Positions 53,246-62,304 of a DNA stretch of 64,000 bases are shown here, piece after piece. The position numbers and the translations under genes were made by a program. Under the pieces are notes generated by a model, which saw only the letters and a program-made list of their open reading frames with translations, had not been told where the DNA came from and did not search any database. The DNA lies in assembly GCF_006864135.1 (NCBI RefSeq), contig NZ_SADV01000012.1:50608-114607 (forward strand). The letters run 5' to 3'. The stretch's first letter is position 1. Each line of letters begins with the position of its first letter. The DNA comes from Lysinibacillus sphaericus (GTDB lineage: Bacteria > Bacillota > Bacilli > Bacillales_A > Planococcaceae).

Positions 53246-53290
53246 GCTGTTCAAAACGTTCTCCGATTGAACAGCCTTTTTGTTTTTTAA
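53246..53290 (+). terminator. terminator after the DUF4085-like gene
   Basis: GCTGTTCAA (53246-53254) with TTGAACAGC (53267-53275), then CTTTTTGTTTTTT. Confidence 0.85.
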
Positions 53291-53409
53291 AAGCCAGTAT
53301 AGCTTGAGATTTATTTTATCGTAAATTTTTTAATACCTGAAAAACATCTTTTCTTTTACTAGCCGAGCTAATAGATTATCCTACATTACTCCATTAAAGG
53401 GCGCAATGG

Positions 53410-53577
53410 ATGGATGATGACCAGGAAGTAATGTCTTTAGTATATATCGGTATAGTAGCAATACAACTAGAGAGAAAATGTCTTCAAGAACAAGTATGTA
53501 ACAATGCTATTGGTTTAATCGAACGTGGTGCAGATCTTGAACTTTCGGAAGAAGTAGATCAAAAAGGTTATGTATAA
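53410..53577 (+). pseudogene. 55-residue ORF, probable gene fragment
   Basis: MDDDQEVMSLVYIGIVAI, ERKCLQEQVCNNAIGLIERG, ADLELSEEVDQKGYV. No ribosome binding site; protein-like helical composition suggests a truncated gene. Family unknown. Confidence 0.35.
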
Positions 53578-53633
53578 AAGCTAGATTGCTGTATCCATTT
53601 GGTATGGATTCTATATGGAAAATATATAGTATC

Positions 53634-53661
53634 TTGACAAATTGTGTTTTTTAATTAAAAT
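53634..53661 (+). promoter_or_regulatory. promoter of the arsR-type gene
   Basis: TTGACA 53634-53639, 16-base spacer, TAAAAT 53656-53661. Confidence 0.7.
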
Positions 53662-53665
53662 TAAG

Positions 53666-53687
53666 TATGTTTAAAACTTTAAACATA
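53666..53687. promoter_or_regulatory. ArsR-type operator 1
   Basis: Inverted repeat TATGTTTAAA-AC-TTTAAACATA, directly downstream of the -10 box. Its core recurs at 54042-54077. Confidence 0.8.
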
Positions 53688-53699
53688 AGGGTGGGAATT

Positions 53700-54020
53700 A
53701 TGGAAAATTTTAATTGCAATAACAAAGAACAAGTTTTAGAAAAATTTAAATTATCAACCCCCATTTTCCAAGCACTTGGTGATGAGAATCGTCAACAAAT
53801 CATCATTCTATTACTCACACATGATAGCCTAAACGTAAATCAATTAACAGAAAGAATAGAGCTTTCTAGACCAGCCGTTTCCCATCATTTGAAAATTTTA
53901 AGACAAGCAGGTTTAATTACTTTTAACCGGAATGGGAATGAAAAATATTATTCATTAAGTTCTAATGAGTTTCTAAAACAAATCAAAGAGCTAATTCAAA
54001 CTATTGAGCAAAGCTATTGA
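53700..54020 (+). CDS. ArsR-family transcriptional regulator
   Basis: 106 residues from ATG 53700 (AAGGGTGGG upstream; the longer frame from 53667 runs through the operator). Winged helix: STPIFQALGDENRQQIIILL, LNVNQLTERIELSRPAVSHH, LKILRQAGLITFNRNGNEKY. The absence of an ELCVCDL cysteine motif argues against arsenic sensing; the signal is unknown. Followed 85 bases later by an EamA exporter gene, with the same operator between them. Confidence 0.95.
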   Translation: MENFNCNNKEQVLEKFKLSTPIFQALGDENRQQIIILLLTHDSLNVNQLTERIELSRPAVSHHLKILRQAGLITFNRNGNEKYYSLSSNEFLKQIKELIQTIEQSY

Positions 54021-54041
54021 TTTGTTCTTTTTTACCAAACA

Positions 54042-54077
54042 ATGTTTGTATGTTTAAAAATTTAAACATACAAACAT
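54042..54077. promoter_or_regulatory. ArsR-type operator 2, 17-bp inverted repeat
   Basis: Arms 54042-54058 and 54061-54077 are perfect complements with a 2-base spacer, containing the TATGTTTAAA/TTTAAACATA core of operator 1. Could also fold as RNA, but lacks a T-run. Confidence 0.8.
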
Positions 54078-54105
54078 CGTTCAAAAGATTAGGAGGGTTT
54101 AAATC

Positions 54106-55041
54106 ATGGGAAATAAAAATAAAAATCAATCGAGAAACATGTATTTATTAATGCTGCTCGTTCCTTTGTTTTGGGGTGGAGCCTTTGCGACAGCAAAGCA
54201 TGTCATTACGGAAGTTCCACCACTTGTTGCAGCTACACTACGTTTTGGCATAACAGGCATAATACTCGTTACATTCATAACAATTCAGAAAGAATGGCAG
54301 TGGCAAGTAATCAGAAATCGATGGCAAGGTTTATTATTTATTGGCTTTATCGGAATTTTCGGTTATAATGCTCTTTTCTTTACGGCATTGAAGTATACTT
54401 CAGCAACAAATGGTGCGTTAATAATAGCTGCGATGCCTGTATTCACGATGTTAGGGGCAGTCTTATTAGGTAAAGAAAAATGGAATAACAAATCTGGAAC
54501 AGGTTTAGCTTTATCGATGATTGGCGTAATTATTATTATTGTCAAAGGGTCCCTTTCTGATTTGTTTTCTCTTTCTTTTAACTTAGGAGATATTCTTTTT
54601 GTCGGGGCACTTTTATGCGGAGTTATTTATGCATTAATGGGTGAATCCATGCTTAAAGGTATACCAGTAATGCTATCGAATACTATTATGCTGTTATCTG
54701 GTGCTGTTTTCCTAGCGATCAGCACGGTATTTGAAGGCGGTTGGAATCAAGTAGTTACTATGTCGGTCCAAAGTTGGATTGAAATGTTTTATATGGTCGT
54801 TTGTGGAACATTGATTGGCTATGTTATTTTTAACAAGGGTGTAGAGAGCTTAGGAGGTAGTAAAGCAAGCTTGTATTTAAACTTGACGCCTATAGTCGCA
54901 ACATTACTTGCAGTTATTGCGTATGGCAGCTCAATTACATTGATACAAATCGTTGGTATGGTGATGGTGCTGGTAGGTGTTTATATTGCTACTAATATAA
55001 CAAACCAAAGTAATTCAGTACGAAGTCAAGTAAAGGCTTAA
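54106..55041 (+). CDS. EamA-family (DMT) transporter
   Basis: 311 residues with ten transmembrane helices in two EamA repeats: LLVPLFWGGAFATAKHVI, PPLVAATLRFGITGIILV, IGIFGYNALFFTALKYTSAT and LGDILFVGALLCGVIYALMG, SLGGSKASLYLNLTPIVATLLAVI. ATG preceded by TTAGGAGG. Drug/metabolite exporter; probably repressed by the ArsR protein upstream via operator 2. Confidence 0.94.
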   Translation: MGNKNKNQSRNMYLLMLLVPLFWGGAFATAKHVITEVPPLVAATLRFGITGIILVTFITIQKEWQWQVIRNRWQGLLFIGFIGIFGYNALFFTALKYTSATNGALIIAAMPVFTMLGAVLLGKEKWNNKSGTGLALSMIGVIIIIVKGSLSDLFSLSFNLGDILFVGALLCGVIYALMGESMLKGIPVMLSNTIMLLSGAVFLAISTVFEGGWNQVVTMSVQSWIEMFYMVVCGTLIGYVIFNKGVESLGGSKASLYLNLTPIVATLLAVIAYGSSITLIQIVGMVMVLVGVYIATNITNQSNSVRSQVKA

Positions 55042-55185
55042 TAGAGAATACATAATCATTTTGAATTAGGTAAAGAAATTTAATACTTCTGTCTTAACAA
55101 ATAGCCCGACTCCAAATGCTTTATTCAGAAAGACGTGCTATGCAATAAATGTATAAATTTTTCAATGTCATAAGGTAAAACCAAG

Positions 55186-55223
55186 ATACCAGGAACTCAT
55201 TTATTTGAGCCTGGTATTTTTTT
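55186..55223 (+). terminator. terminator after the EamA gene
   Basis: ATACCAGG (55186-55193) with CCTGGTAT (55210-55217), inner CTCA/TGAG, then TTTTTTT. The region 55224-55507 shows no gene. Confidence 0.8.
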
Positions 55224-55507
55224 ATTAGATATTTTCTCTCACTTTAAAATTGTCTTTCTATCAAGACAATTTAAATCAGCGAAATTAGAACTGCTGACCA
55301 ATTGTATTAGTTTATTATAGTTAATAATTTTGTAAGGAATGAGTAAGGAAAAAGAGATGATCGATTCGTACAATTAAAGTATAGGAGAGGGGGAAATTCT
55401 ATTACGGATTAAGCGTGCTAAAAAGGTTATCAATTAATGGCAGCTACTCTTAAAAACATAGCTCTTTAGAGGAGTATTTCTTAAATAAACGAACGGAGAG
55501 AAAATCC

Positions 55508-55789
55508 ATGCTTAAACTGATAGAACTAGGATGGAAAAAATATCGATTATCTAACTATTTTATAGAAATAATCATTTGTATTGTGGCGACCTCCTGTCCT
55601 ATTGAACTTGTGTCGTGGGGATTTAAAAATGGAAGCGGACTAATGCTATTATTAGATATTCTTGTTAAAACGACAGTGACTATTATTATAGCTATTATTT
55701 TATTACGTTTAATAATTGATAAATTCAAGAATAGTTATAGGCTGCTGCTATTCAACATAATGAGTGTTGTTTTTATTATCATGCAATAA
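55508..55789 (+). CDS. small membrane protein, 93 residues
   Basis: Two to three hydrophobic helices (FIEIIICIVATSCPIELVSWGF, LDILVKTTVTIIIAIILLRLII, LLLFNIMSVVFIIMQ). ATG 55508 with GGAGAG upstream. Lies 25 bases before the ABC-2 permease gene in the same direction and could be its small partner. Family unknown. Confidence 0.65.
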   Translation: MLKLIELGWKKYRLSNYFIEIIICIVATSCPIELVSWGFKNGSGLMLLLDILVKTTVTIIIAIILLRLIIDKFKNSYRLLLFNIMSVVFIIMQ

Positions 55790-55814
55790 CAAACTGAAGA
55801 GGAGAATTCGTTCT

Positions 55815-56507
55815 ATGCTCTATTTACTGAAACTGGAAATGAAAAAAATTAACTTAGGTTGGTATGTGAAAGGTGCGATGATCGCAAACATCATGATAAC
55901 TGCAGTAGTGTGTTCCGTAATTTTTATTGCACAGAGGGAGGGGGATATACCCATTTCAACGTACGAAGAAGTTAATGTACTGATTGGTGCAAGCGTGAGG
56001 GCAACGTTTATTGTGTTTGCCTCTGTATTAATTGCGAAACTAGTTATTGAAGAGTATAAAAATAGAACAATTTTGCTTATGTTCACGTATCCTGTTAGTC
56101 GCAAGAAACTGATTGCTAGTAAATTGACCTTGATTGCTTTTTTAACATTCATGACAACGATGATGTCGAATATCGTTGTTGCGGGTCTATTTTTGATCAT
56201 TAATACTTATTTTCCTATCGTCCCATTTACAATAACTGCAAGCCAGTTCATAGGTGAAGCCATAAACATAGTACCTTTTGCTATTGCCGCAACAGGAACA
56301 AGTTTAATTCCTTTCTATTTTGGAATGCGTAATTATTCTGTCCCGGCTACTATTGGTTCATCGCTTCTCGTGGTGGCAATTGCTTGTGCTTATAACCCAG
56401 AAATTTCTTTGGTGACCTTCATTCCACTGCAAATAGGGCTTGGAGCAGTTGGAGTAATAATTGCGTATCTAGGTATTCGTAATATTGAAAACGTGGATGT
56501 GGTGTAA
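55815..56507 (+). CDS. ABC-2 family permease subunit (no ATPase nearby)
   Basis: 230 residues from ATG 55815 (AGAGGAGA ten bases upstream; the frame from 55764 lacks a site). About six transmembrane helices, with EEYKNRTILLMFTYPVSRKKLIASKL (about 85-110), the conserved cytoplasmic loop of lantibiotic-immunity-type ABC-2 permeases. Its ATPase would normally be adjacent; none is present, so it is orphaned or works with a remote ATPase. Confidence 0.85.
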   Translation: MLYLLKLEMKKINLGWYVKGAMIANIMITAVVCSVIFIAQREGDIPISTYEEVNVLIGASVRATFIVFASVLIAKLVIEEYKNRTILLMFTYPVSRKKLIASKLTLIAFLTFMTTMMSNIVVAGLFLIINTYFPIVPFTITASQFIGEAINIVPFAIAATGTSLIPFYFGMRNYSVPATIGSSLLVVAIACAYNPEISLVTFIPLQIGLGAVGVIIAYLGIRNIENVDVV

Positions 56508-56586
56508 CAGGAAGTAATGTAAAATAGTTCTAGATATAAATACTTGTACTTACAACAAAAAACAAAAAGAGAGAAGGCTACTAGAA

Positions 56587-56772
56587 ATGGGAATGATTAT
56601 AGGCATTATAACAGGTGCAGTGTTGGGAATAATTTTAGTATTAATCAGTATGATATTATTTTGGATAAGCAAGAGAAAACAACAAGAGAATCAATATGCA
56701 ATATGGTTCATGGTTGCAGGTTTTATAGCGTTATTTACATCTGGAAGTAATGCTTTAAGGTATTTCTTATAA
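56587..56772 (+). CDS. small membrane protein, 61 residues
   Basis: Two hydrophobic helices (IIGIITGAVLGIILVLISMILFW and AIWFMVAGFIALFTSG) around a charged SKRKQQEN linker. GAGAGAAGG nine bases before ATG 56587. Same direction as the two previous small membrane genes. Unknown family. Confidence 0.6.
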   Translation: MGMIIGIITGAVLGIILVLISMILFWISKRKQQENQYAIWFMVAGFIALFTSGSNALRYFL

Positions 56773-56923
56773 GGAATTATTTTTGGCTCAAAATAAGGAT
56801 TTGTGCAAGACTTCAACGATACGGTTGTTCTATTTGATAAGAAAAACTTATGGATTTCCACGTGAATTCATAAATTTCTTTTATGTTATTTGTTTGATAA
56901 CATAAGAAAAAGGAGGCGGAAAG

Positions 56924-57667
56924 ATGAAAATTTTTGATGCACACTTTCACATTATTGATTTTAATTATCCTATTACTGAAAATCAAGGATATATACCACC
57001 TAGCTATGTTGTTGAAGATTACCAAAAAGATACAGCGACTTATCATATTGTAGGTGGTGCAATTGTATCAGGTTCTTTTCAAGGTTTTGACCAAGATTAT
57101 TTAGTAAATGCTTTAGAGAAAATGGGTTCTGCATTTTGTGGTGTTACGCAACTACCGTTTGCGGCGACAGATGATGAGATTATGGACTTATATAAAAAAG
57201 GTGTATGTGCGCTACGATTCAATGTGAAGCGTGGTGGTTCTGAAGATTTATCCAAGCTCGATTATTTGGCGAGACGTGTGTATGATTTAGCTGGTTGGCA
57301 TAGTGAATTATATATCGACGCAAAAGATTTGCCTGAAATTGCACCGACGATTGAAAAATTACCAGCGATTTCAATTGATCATTTGGGAATATCCGAGGAA
57401 GGCTTTCCTCATTTGTTACGCCTCGTAGAAAAAGGTGTACGAGTAAAGGCGACAGGTTTTGGTCGTGTGGAGCTCGATGTAGGACATGCTTTGAAATCTA
57501 TTTATGCTGTCAATCCTGAAGCGTTAATGTTCGGTACAGACCTGCCGTCCACACGAGCCAAAAGACCCTTTGCTTATGCCGATGTTGAACTAATTCAAGA
57601 ATTGTTTGAGGCAAGGTCAGCTGAGAAAATTCTGTATCAAAACGCGATGGATTTTTATTTCAAGTGA
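56924..57667 (+). CDS. amidohydrolase-family (PF04909-like) hydrolase
   Basis: 247 residues, TIM-barrel metal hydrolase. Metal motif DAHFHI (HxH at about 7-9), SIDHLG (about 151-156, His ligand), and FGTDLPSTR (about 206-214, catalytic Asp). Homologues include 2-pyrone-4,6-dicarboxylate hydrolase-like and aminocarboxymuconate decarboxylase-like enzymes; which reaction is unknown. ATG with AAAAAGGAGG upstream. Single gene. Confidence 0.92.
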   Translation: MKIFDAHFHIIDFNYPITENQGYIPPSYVVEDYQKDTATYHIVGGAIVSGSFQGFDQDYLVNALEKMGSAFCGVTQLPFAATDDEIMDLYKKGVCALRFNVKRGGSEDLSKLDYLARRVYDLAGWHSELYIDAKDLPEIAPTIEKLPAISIDHLGISEEGFPHLLRLVEKGVRVKATGFGRVELDVGHALKSIYAVNPEALMFGTDLPSTRAKRPFAYADVELIQELFEARSAEKILYQNAMDFYFK

Positions 57668-57686
57668 GAGTTAGAAATCGCTAATT

Positions 57687-57716
57687 GCCTTTCACAAATG
57701 TGGAAGGCTTTTATTT
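57687..57716 (+). terminator. terminator after the amidohydrolase
   Basis: GCCTTTCACA with TGTGGAAGGC (57687-57708), then TTTTATTTTG. Confidence 0.75.
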
Positions 57717-57835
57717 TGTCTGTGAGATTATTTAATAATATTAAAAAACAGACAATAGGTATAGAGCGTTAACTACACTAATACCCATTGATAATAGTCT
57801 GTAATGATCATTGGAGCTTTTGGCAATCTAGCCAG

Positions 57836-58747
57836 TTAGTTTATACTGTGAGCATTGTTATTTTCTTTACGAATATCTTCTTTCTTTATGTTGGCAATAA
57901 ATACACCTATTAAAGTCATCAAGCCACCAGTTATGGCAGAAAAATGCGGAACTTCACCAAGCCAAATCCATGCGATAAGAAATGCAAAAACAGTGGTTAA
58001 ATAAAGCGTACTTGTTGCTTCAGCTGCCCCTGTTCGCGAAGTAACATAAGCTAGCGTAAAATATGGAATGATTGTTGGAAAGATTCCAAGATACAAAATG
58101 ACTAATGTTGCATTTAACGGGGCATCCATTATTGCTTCACTTAGGCCGGGTGAGAATAGTAGCATAAAAATAGTACCTGACCAAATGGCGTACATCGTAA
58201 AGGGAATAGCGCCGTATTTTTCTAGATAACGATGTTGAAAAACAAAGTAAATACTTTCTGAAAGGGATGCTACTAAAACTATGACAATGCCAGTATTCAA
58301 AGTAAAACTTTCAGTTGAACCTCCTACAGAAATAAATGCTACACCACAAAAACCAACAAGTGAACCAACCCATCCCCATAAACTAAGCTTCTCACGATAA
58401 AAGAATACAGCTAATAAAGCCGTTATTATTGGGGTTGTTGAAACAAGTAAACTTGCAACGCCAGCACTAATCGTTTGCTCTCCATAATTTAGTGCTACTT
58501 GATAAACGGTGAAACCTAAAAAGCCAAGTAATAAAATAATGGGGATATCTTTTAACTCAGGCAAAGGAGTTTTTCTAATAACTGCTATGATTAGTAAAAC
58601 GAATGAGCCGATTAATAATCGTAAAAGTGATATGTGTTCAGGTGAATATGCCATTAATGCCACCCGTATTCCTGGAAAAGCCGATGCCCATATTATGATT
58701 GTTATGAAATGAGCAGAAATAATTTTAAGATCTAATGTTTTTAACAT
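57836..58747 (-). CDS. EamA-family (DMT) transporter, divergent from MocR gene
   Basis: 303 residues, ten helices: HFITIIIWASAFPGIRVALMAY, LLRLLIGSFVLLIIAVI, ILLLGFLGFTVYQVALNYGEQTISAG, second EamA repeat GIFPTIIPYFTLAYVTSRTGAA and LYLTTVFAFLIAWIWLGEVP. Divergent from the MocR-type regulator gene across 119 bases, the common arrangement in which that regulator controls the exporter. Confidence 0.94.
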   Translation of the reverse strand: MLKTLDLKIISAHFITIIIWASAFPGIRVALMAYSPEHISLLRLLIGSFVLLIIAVIRKTPLPELKDIPIILLLGFLGFTVYQVALNYGEQTISAGVASLLVSTTPIITALLAVFFYREKLSLWGWVGSLVGFCGVAFISVGGSTESFTLNTGIVIVLVASLSESIYFVFQHRYLEKYGAIPFTMYAIWSGTIFMLLFSPGLSEAIMDAPLNATLVILYLGIFPTIIPYFTLAYVTSRTGAAEATSTLYLTTVFAFLIAWIWLGEVPHFSAITGGLMTLIGVFIANIKKEDIRKENNNAHSIN

Positions 58748-58866
58748 GAATACACCTCGTTATCCAACCATTTAATTTTATGTTTTCAATATTAATAGGA
58801 TTTTGGTAAAATTTCTCCAACAGGTTAAAATGAAAAAAACCAACCAGTTCAGAAAAGAGCGTATAT

Positions 58867-60282
58867 ATGAAAAAACCAAAATATCAATTGATTATAGATT
58901 TTATAAAAGGAAAAATTGCTAAAGGGGAGTGGGCGATCGGAAGTCCCATACCAAGTCAGCGTAATTTAGCAAAACAGTTTGAGGTTAATCGTAGTACAGT
59001 CATAACGGCATTAGAGGAACTAATGGCAGATGGGCTACTAGAAGGGAAAGCAGGGAAGGAAACGGTCGTCACCAATAATACTTGGACTTTGATGGGGGCA
59101 AAAACCTCGACTAACTGGAATGGAAATGTCAGATTAGGCATTCATAAACCTAGCGTTTCGATGGTGCAGGAGATTAACGAAGCGGAATCAAATACGAATC
59201 TTATTCAATTGAGTAAAGGGGAATTATCACCAGAGATGTTCCCGTTAGAAGAGATGAAAACCATCGTTCAAAAGGTTTCGAATCAATTAACTTCGTTTGG
59301 CTATGAAGAGCCGAAAGGAAATATGAAATTACGGCAAGCCATTAGTGACTATTTAAAGGTAAGAGGGGTCGAAGCGTCTCCGGCGTCCATTCTTGTAGTT
59401 TCTGGAGCGCTCCAAGCTTTACATCTAATCTCGATTGGACTTCTAAAAAGAGGTTCGACGGTGTTGTTAGAAATGCCGTCCTATCTATACTCGTTGACTG
59501 TTTTTGAGTCAGCAGGGATGGAGTTGCAAGGATTAGCAATAGACAACGAGGGGATTATTATCGATTCAATTTATCCGACAAAGGAAAAAGGAAAAAATAT
59601 TTTATATTCGATTCCGACCTTCCATAATCCAACAGGCGCTTTAATGCAAGAAGAAAGACGTGCGAAATTAATTGCATACTGTGAAAGAGAGCAGCTGCCA
59701 GTTATAGAAGATGATGTGTACCGTGATTTATGGATTGACAATCCACCACCTAAACCATTGAAAGCAATGGATCTATACGGAAATGTATTATATGTTGGAA
59801 GTTTATCGAAAACCCTTAGTCCAGGATTACGAATTGGTTGGATCGTTGGCTCGGAGTCAGTCATAAATCGATTAGCAGATTTAAAAATGCAATCCGATTA
59901 TGGATCAAGTACACTTTCACAACTCGTTGCAGCAGAGTGGCTAGCTAGTAATTTCTATGATGATCATCTTGATAAAGTAAGAGAACAACTTAGCATTCGT
60001 AGAAAAATTGCTTTAGATGCACTGGATAAATATTTGAGCCCTTACGCTACGTGGGACATCCCAAAAGGTGGATTGTTCATATGGGTGAAAATAAAGCCTG
60101 AATTTACAGTGAAAAGGCTATTTGAAAAAGCATTATCCAACAGTATTCTTCTAAATCCCGGTAGTATTTATGCTGAAAAATCGGGACAGTTTATAAGAAT
60201 CTCCTATGGGTATGCCTCACTCGATGAAATGAAAGAAGGCATATTCCAATTAAGTGAAATTATAAAAGGAGGGGTTAAATGA
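58867..60282 (+). CDS. MocR/PdxR-type GntR regulator with aminotransferase domain
   Basis: 471 residues. N-terminal GntR winged helix (about 1-68: YQLIIDFIKGKIAKGEW, SQRNLAKQFEVNRSTVITAL) fused to a fold-type I aminotransferase domain (about 110-465) with PLP lysine K315 in GSLSKTLSPGLRIGW, and YxNPTG-like TFHNPTGALMQ. Such proteins sense PLP/amino-acid ligands and regulate neighbouring genes; here most likely the divergent EamA gene. Overlaps the next gene by four bases (ATGA). Confidence 0.95.
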   Translation: MKKPKYQLIIDFIKGKIAKGEWAIGSPIPSQRNLAKQFEVNRSTVITALEELMADGLLEGKAGKETVVTNNTWTLMGAKTSTNWNGNVRLGIHKPSVSMVQEINEAESNTNLIQLSKGELSPEMFPLEEMKTIVQKVSNQLTSFGYEEPKGNMKLRQAISDYLKVRGVEASPASILVVSGALQALHLISIGLLKRGSTVLLEMPSYLYSLTVFESAGMELQGLAIDNEGIIIDSIYPTKEKGKNILYSIPTFHNPTGALMQEERRAKLIAYCEREQLPVIEDDVYRDLWIDNPPPKPLKAMDLYGNVLYVGSLSKTLSPGLRIGWIVGSESVINRLADLKMQSDYGSSTLSQLVAAEWLASNFYDDHLDKVREQLSIRRKIALDALDKYLSPYATWDIPKGGLFIWVKIKPEFTVKRLFEKALSNSILLNPGSIYAEKSGQFIRISYGYASLDEMKEGIFQLSEIIKGGVK

Positions 60283-60917
60283 AACTATTAAACAAATTGC
60301 CAAAAAGTAACCCAAAATTACATGTAGACTTCATTAAAGATGGCTGGATTCCGATGAAAGAACCAAAAAAATTAATAAGTGCTATTTTGTTATCTATCCC
60401 TTTAATGATTGTCGCTTCAATGATCTCTATTGGGGTAATAAATATTTTTTCTAGTATTTCATTGAGAGATTTTGGATTTACTTCTGCTGGATTATCAATA
60501 ACCATTAACTTAAGCGTTATTTTGGGAATCGTCTTACTATTAATCATTCACGAACTACTTCATTTGATATTCATTCCTAATTTTATGAAATCAGAAAAAA
60601 CTTCTGTAGGGCTAACTCTGTTCGGGGGTTTTGTCATTACGGAAGAAGAAATTTCAAAATCAAGATATATATTCATTACGATTGCACCTTTTATGATACT
60701 TTCAATAATTTTCCCTCTAATTTTCAGTGCATTTGGACTTTTAACAACGACATTAAAGTTCCTGATTATACTAAACTCGATGGGATCGTCAGTTGATTTA
60801 CTAAATCTTCTTCTTATAATGAAACAGGTGCCGAAAAATGCAACTTTAAAATGTAATGGATCAAACACTTATTGGAAAATTGCTCAGACTGAACAAAAGG
60901 GTAAAGATAACGAATAA
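60279..60917 (+). CDS. DUF3267-family membrane metalloprotease-like protein
   Basis: 212 residues, four to five hydrophobic helices, with HELLH (H-E-x-x-H) in IIHELLHLIFIPNF (about 89-102), and GLTLFGGFVI, the DUF3267 signature. Start overlaps the MocR stop by four bases, so translation is coupled and it is probably in the same operon. May be a site-2-type intramembrane protease; not demonstrated. Confidence 0.9.
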   Translation: MKLLNKLPKSNPKLHVDFIKDGWIPMKEPKKLISAILLSIPLMIVASMISIGVINIFSSISLRDFGFTSAGLSITINLSVILGIVLLLIIHELLHLIFIPNFMKSEKTSVGLTLFGGFVITEEEISKSRYIFITIAPFMILSIIFPLIFSAFGLLTTTLKFLIILNSMGSSVDLLNLLLIMKQVPKNATLKCNGSNTYWKIAQTEQKGKDNE

Positions 60918-60951
60918 GTAAAAAATAGAATTATTGAAAGAGGAAGAAGAA

Positions 60952-61856
60952 ATGAAATCAACCCGCATGTTTAGTATTTTAAATTTAGTAGTGAATCATC
61001 AAAAAATGACAGCTCAAGAATTGGCTGAAAAGCTTGTAGTGTCGAAACGAACTATTTATCGCGATATTGAATCACTGAATTTAGCGGGAATTCCTATAGT
61101 GAGTTATCCAGGTCAAGGTGGGGGATTGGGGATTTTAGCCAACTATAAACTTGATAAAAAGTTTTTCTCTATTGATGAATTACAAACTATACTAATTGGT
61201 TTGGATGCACTAAATAGTATACATACAGAAAATAATATTAAACATCTAATTACTAAAATTGTGGAAAAAGATGAGCAAACGATACTTAAAAATGCTGATA
61301 TTGCCATCGACTTATCATCATAGTTCACGGATAACAGCTTTCAAGATTATGTAATACCCTTTAGAAAAGCAATTAGAGGACAGTTATTAATGGCAATTGA
61401 ATATCAATCAAAGTCTGGTTATAGCAAAAGAACAGTAGAACCATATAAACTACTATTTAAATACTCATCGTGGTATCTATATGCTTTTTGTTTGGAGGGG
61501 AATCAGTTTCGTTTGTTTAAACTTAACCGTATTTTGTCTTATCATATTTTGACTGAACAGTTCATTGCCAAAGAACACGGAATTTCAGATTCAAGCCTCT
61601 TTTTTGAAAATAACTATTTTAAGGAAAATGATACTTTGTTTGACGTTGTACTGCAATACGAAAAGGAAGATGAAGCTTTTTTAATGAATAAGATAGGGGT
61701 ACAAAAATTCAATTTCATTCAAACAGCGCAAAGTTTACATTTAAAACTTCCGATGTATCATGGGTCATTGATTTCGTCATTCATTTAAAAGACAAAGTAA
61801 AAGTGCTTGAACCTCTTTTTCTAGTAAATAAATTAAAAACACCATTAAAAAAATAA
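60952..61856 (+). pseudogene. YafY-type HTH/WYL regulator, interrupted
   Basis: ATG 60952 (AGAGGAAGA upstream). HTH_11 domain MKSTRMFSILNLVVNHQKMT, ELAEKLVVSKRTIYRDIESLN, GIPIVSYPGQGGGLGIL; then an in-frame TAG at 61321-61323 after DLSS; the same frame continues with the WYL domain (GQLLMAIEYQSKSGYSKRTVEPYKLLFKYSSWYLYAFC). Near 61785 a frameshift displaces the end (KDKVKVLEPLFLVNKLK then TAA at 61854-61856). Full length would be about 301 residues. Two lesions, so probably dead. Confidence 0.85.
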
Positions 61857-61868
61857 GTAGTTTTAATG

Positions 61869-61900
61869 AAAGTTGACAGGGTTATGTCAACTTTCTTTTG
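61869..61900 (+). terminator. terminator of the WYL pseudogene
   Basis: AAAGTTGACA (61869-61878) with TGTCAACTTT (61885-61894), then CTTTTG. Confidence 0.8.
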
Positions 61901-61908
61901 TTATTCTT

Positions 61909-62109
61909 ATTGTCAATAGTTGTCCCATTTATTGTGGAAGTGAATTTTATATAGAAAAGCAATGTGTTAACTTCGGTGATCTCATAACAGCAAATGGGAC
62001 TGCAACATTGGAATTTGCAAAAGAAATTATGAATCATCTAAAAGTATATTCAGAAGAGAAGATACAAAAATGGTATGATTTTAATAAAAATGGTTTTTAC
62101 GAAGAATAG
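61909..62109 (+). pseudogene. DJ-1/PfpI-family protein, C-terminal fragment
   Basis: Reads EKQCVNFGDLITANGTATLE then FAKEIMNHLKVYSEEKIQKW and YDFNKNGFYEE, the C-terminal third of DJ-1/PfpI (type 1 glutamine amidotransferase-like) proteins (V-x-D-G-x-L-I-T-A-x-G-x-A-x-x-E-F-A). No N-terminal part or nucleophile Cys elbow remains. Confidence 0.75.
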
Positions 62110-62180
62110 TATTTTTGGAACGATTGAAGGTTAGAAGAAAATGAAATCTTTCTTTGTTAAAACGGATGTCATGAATATAA

Positions 62181-62273
62181 GTTGATTTCCGTTCTGAACG
62201 TCCCCAGGAAGCTTTGCTCTGTGTGAAAAGCAAAGCGTCAGCTACAATGCGCCTAGTTGGAACGGAAATCAAC
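62181..62273. repeat. intergenic repeat family S, copy e
   Basis: Ends GTTGATTTCCGTTC (62181-62194) and GAACGGAAATCAAC (62260-62273) are perfect inverted repeats of 14 bp. Confidence 0.85.
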
Positions 62274-62304
62274 TATACGTTATGATGAAGGGCTATATTT
62301 TTCA

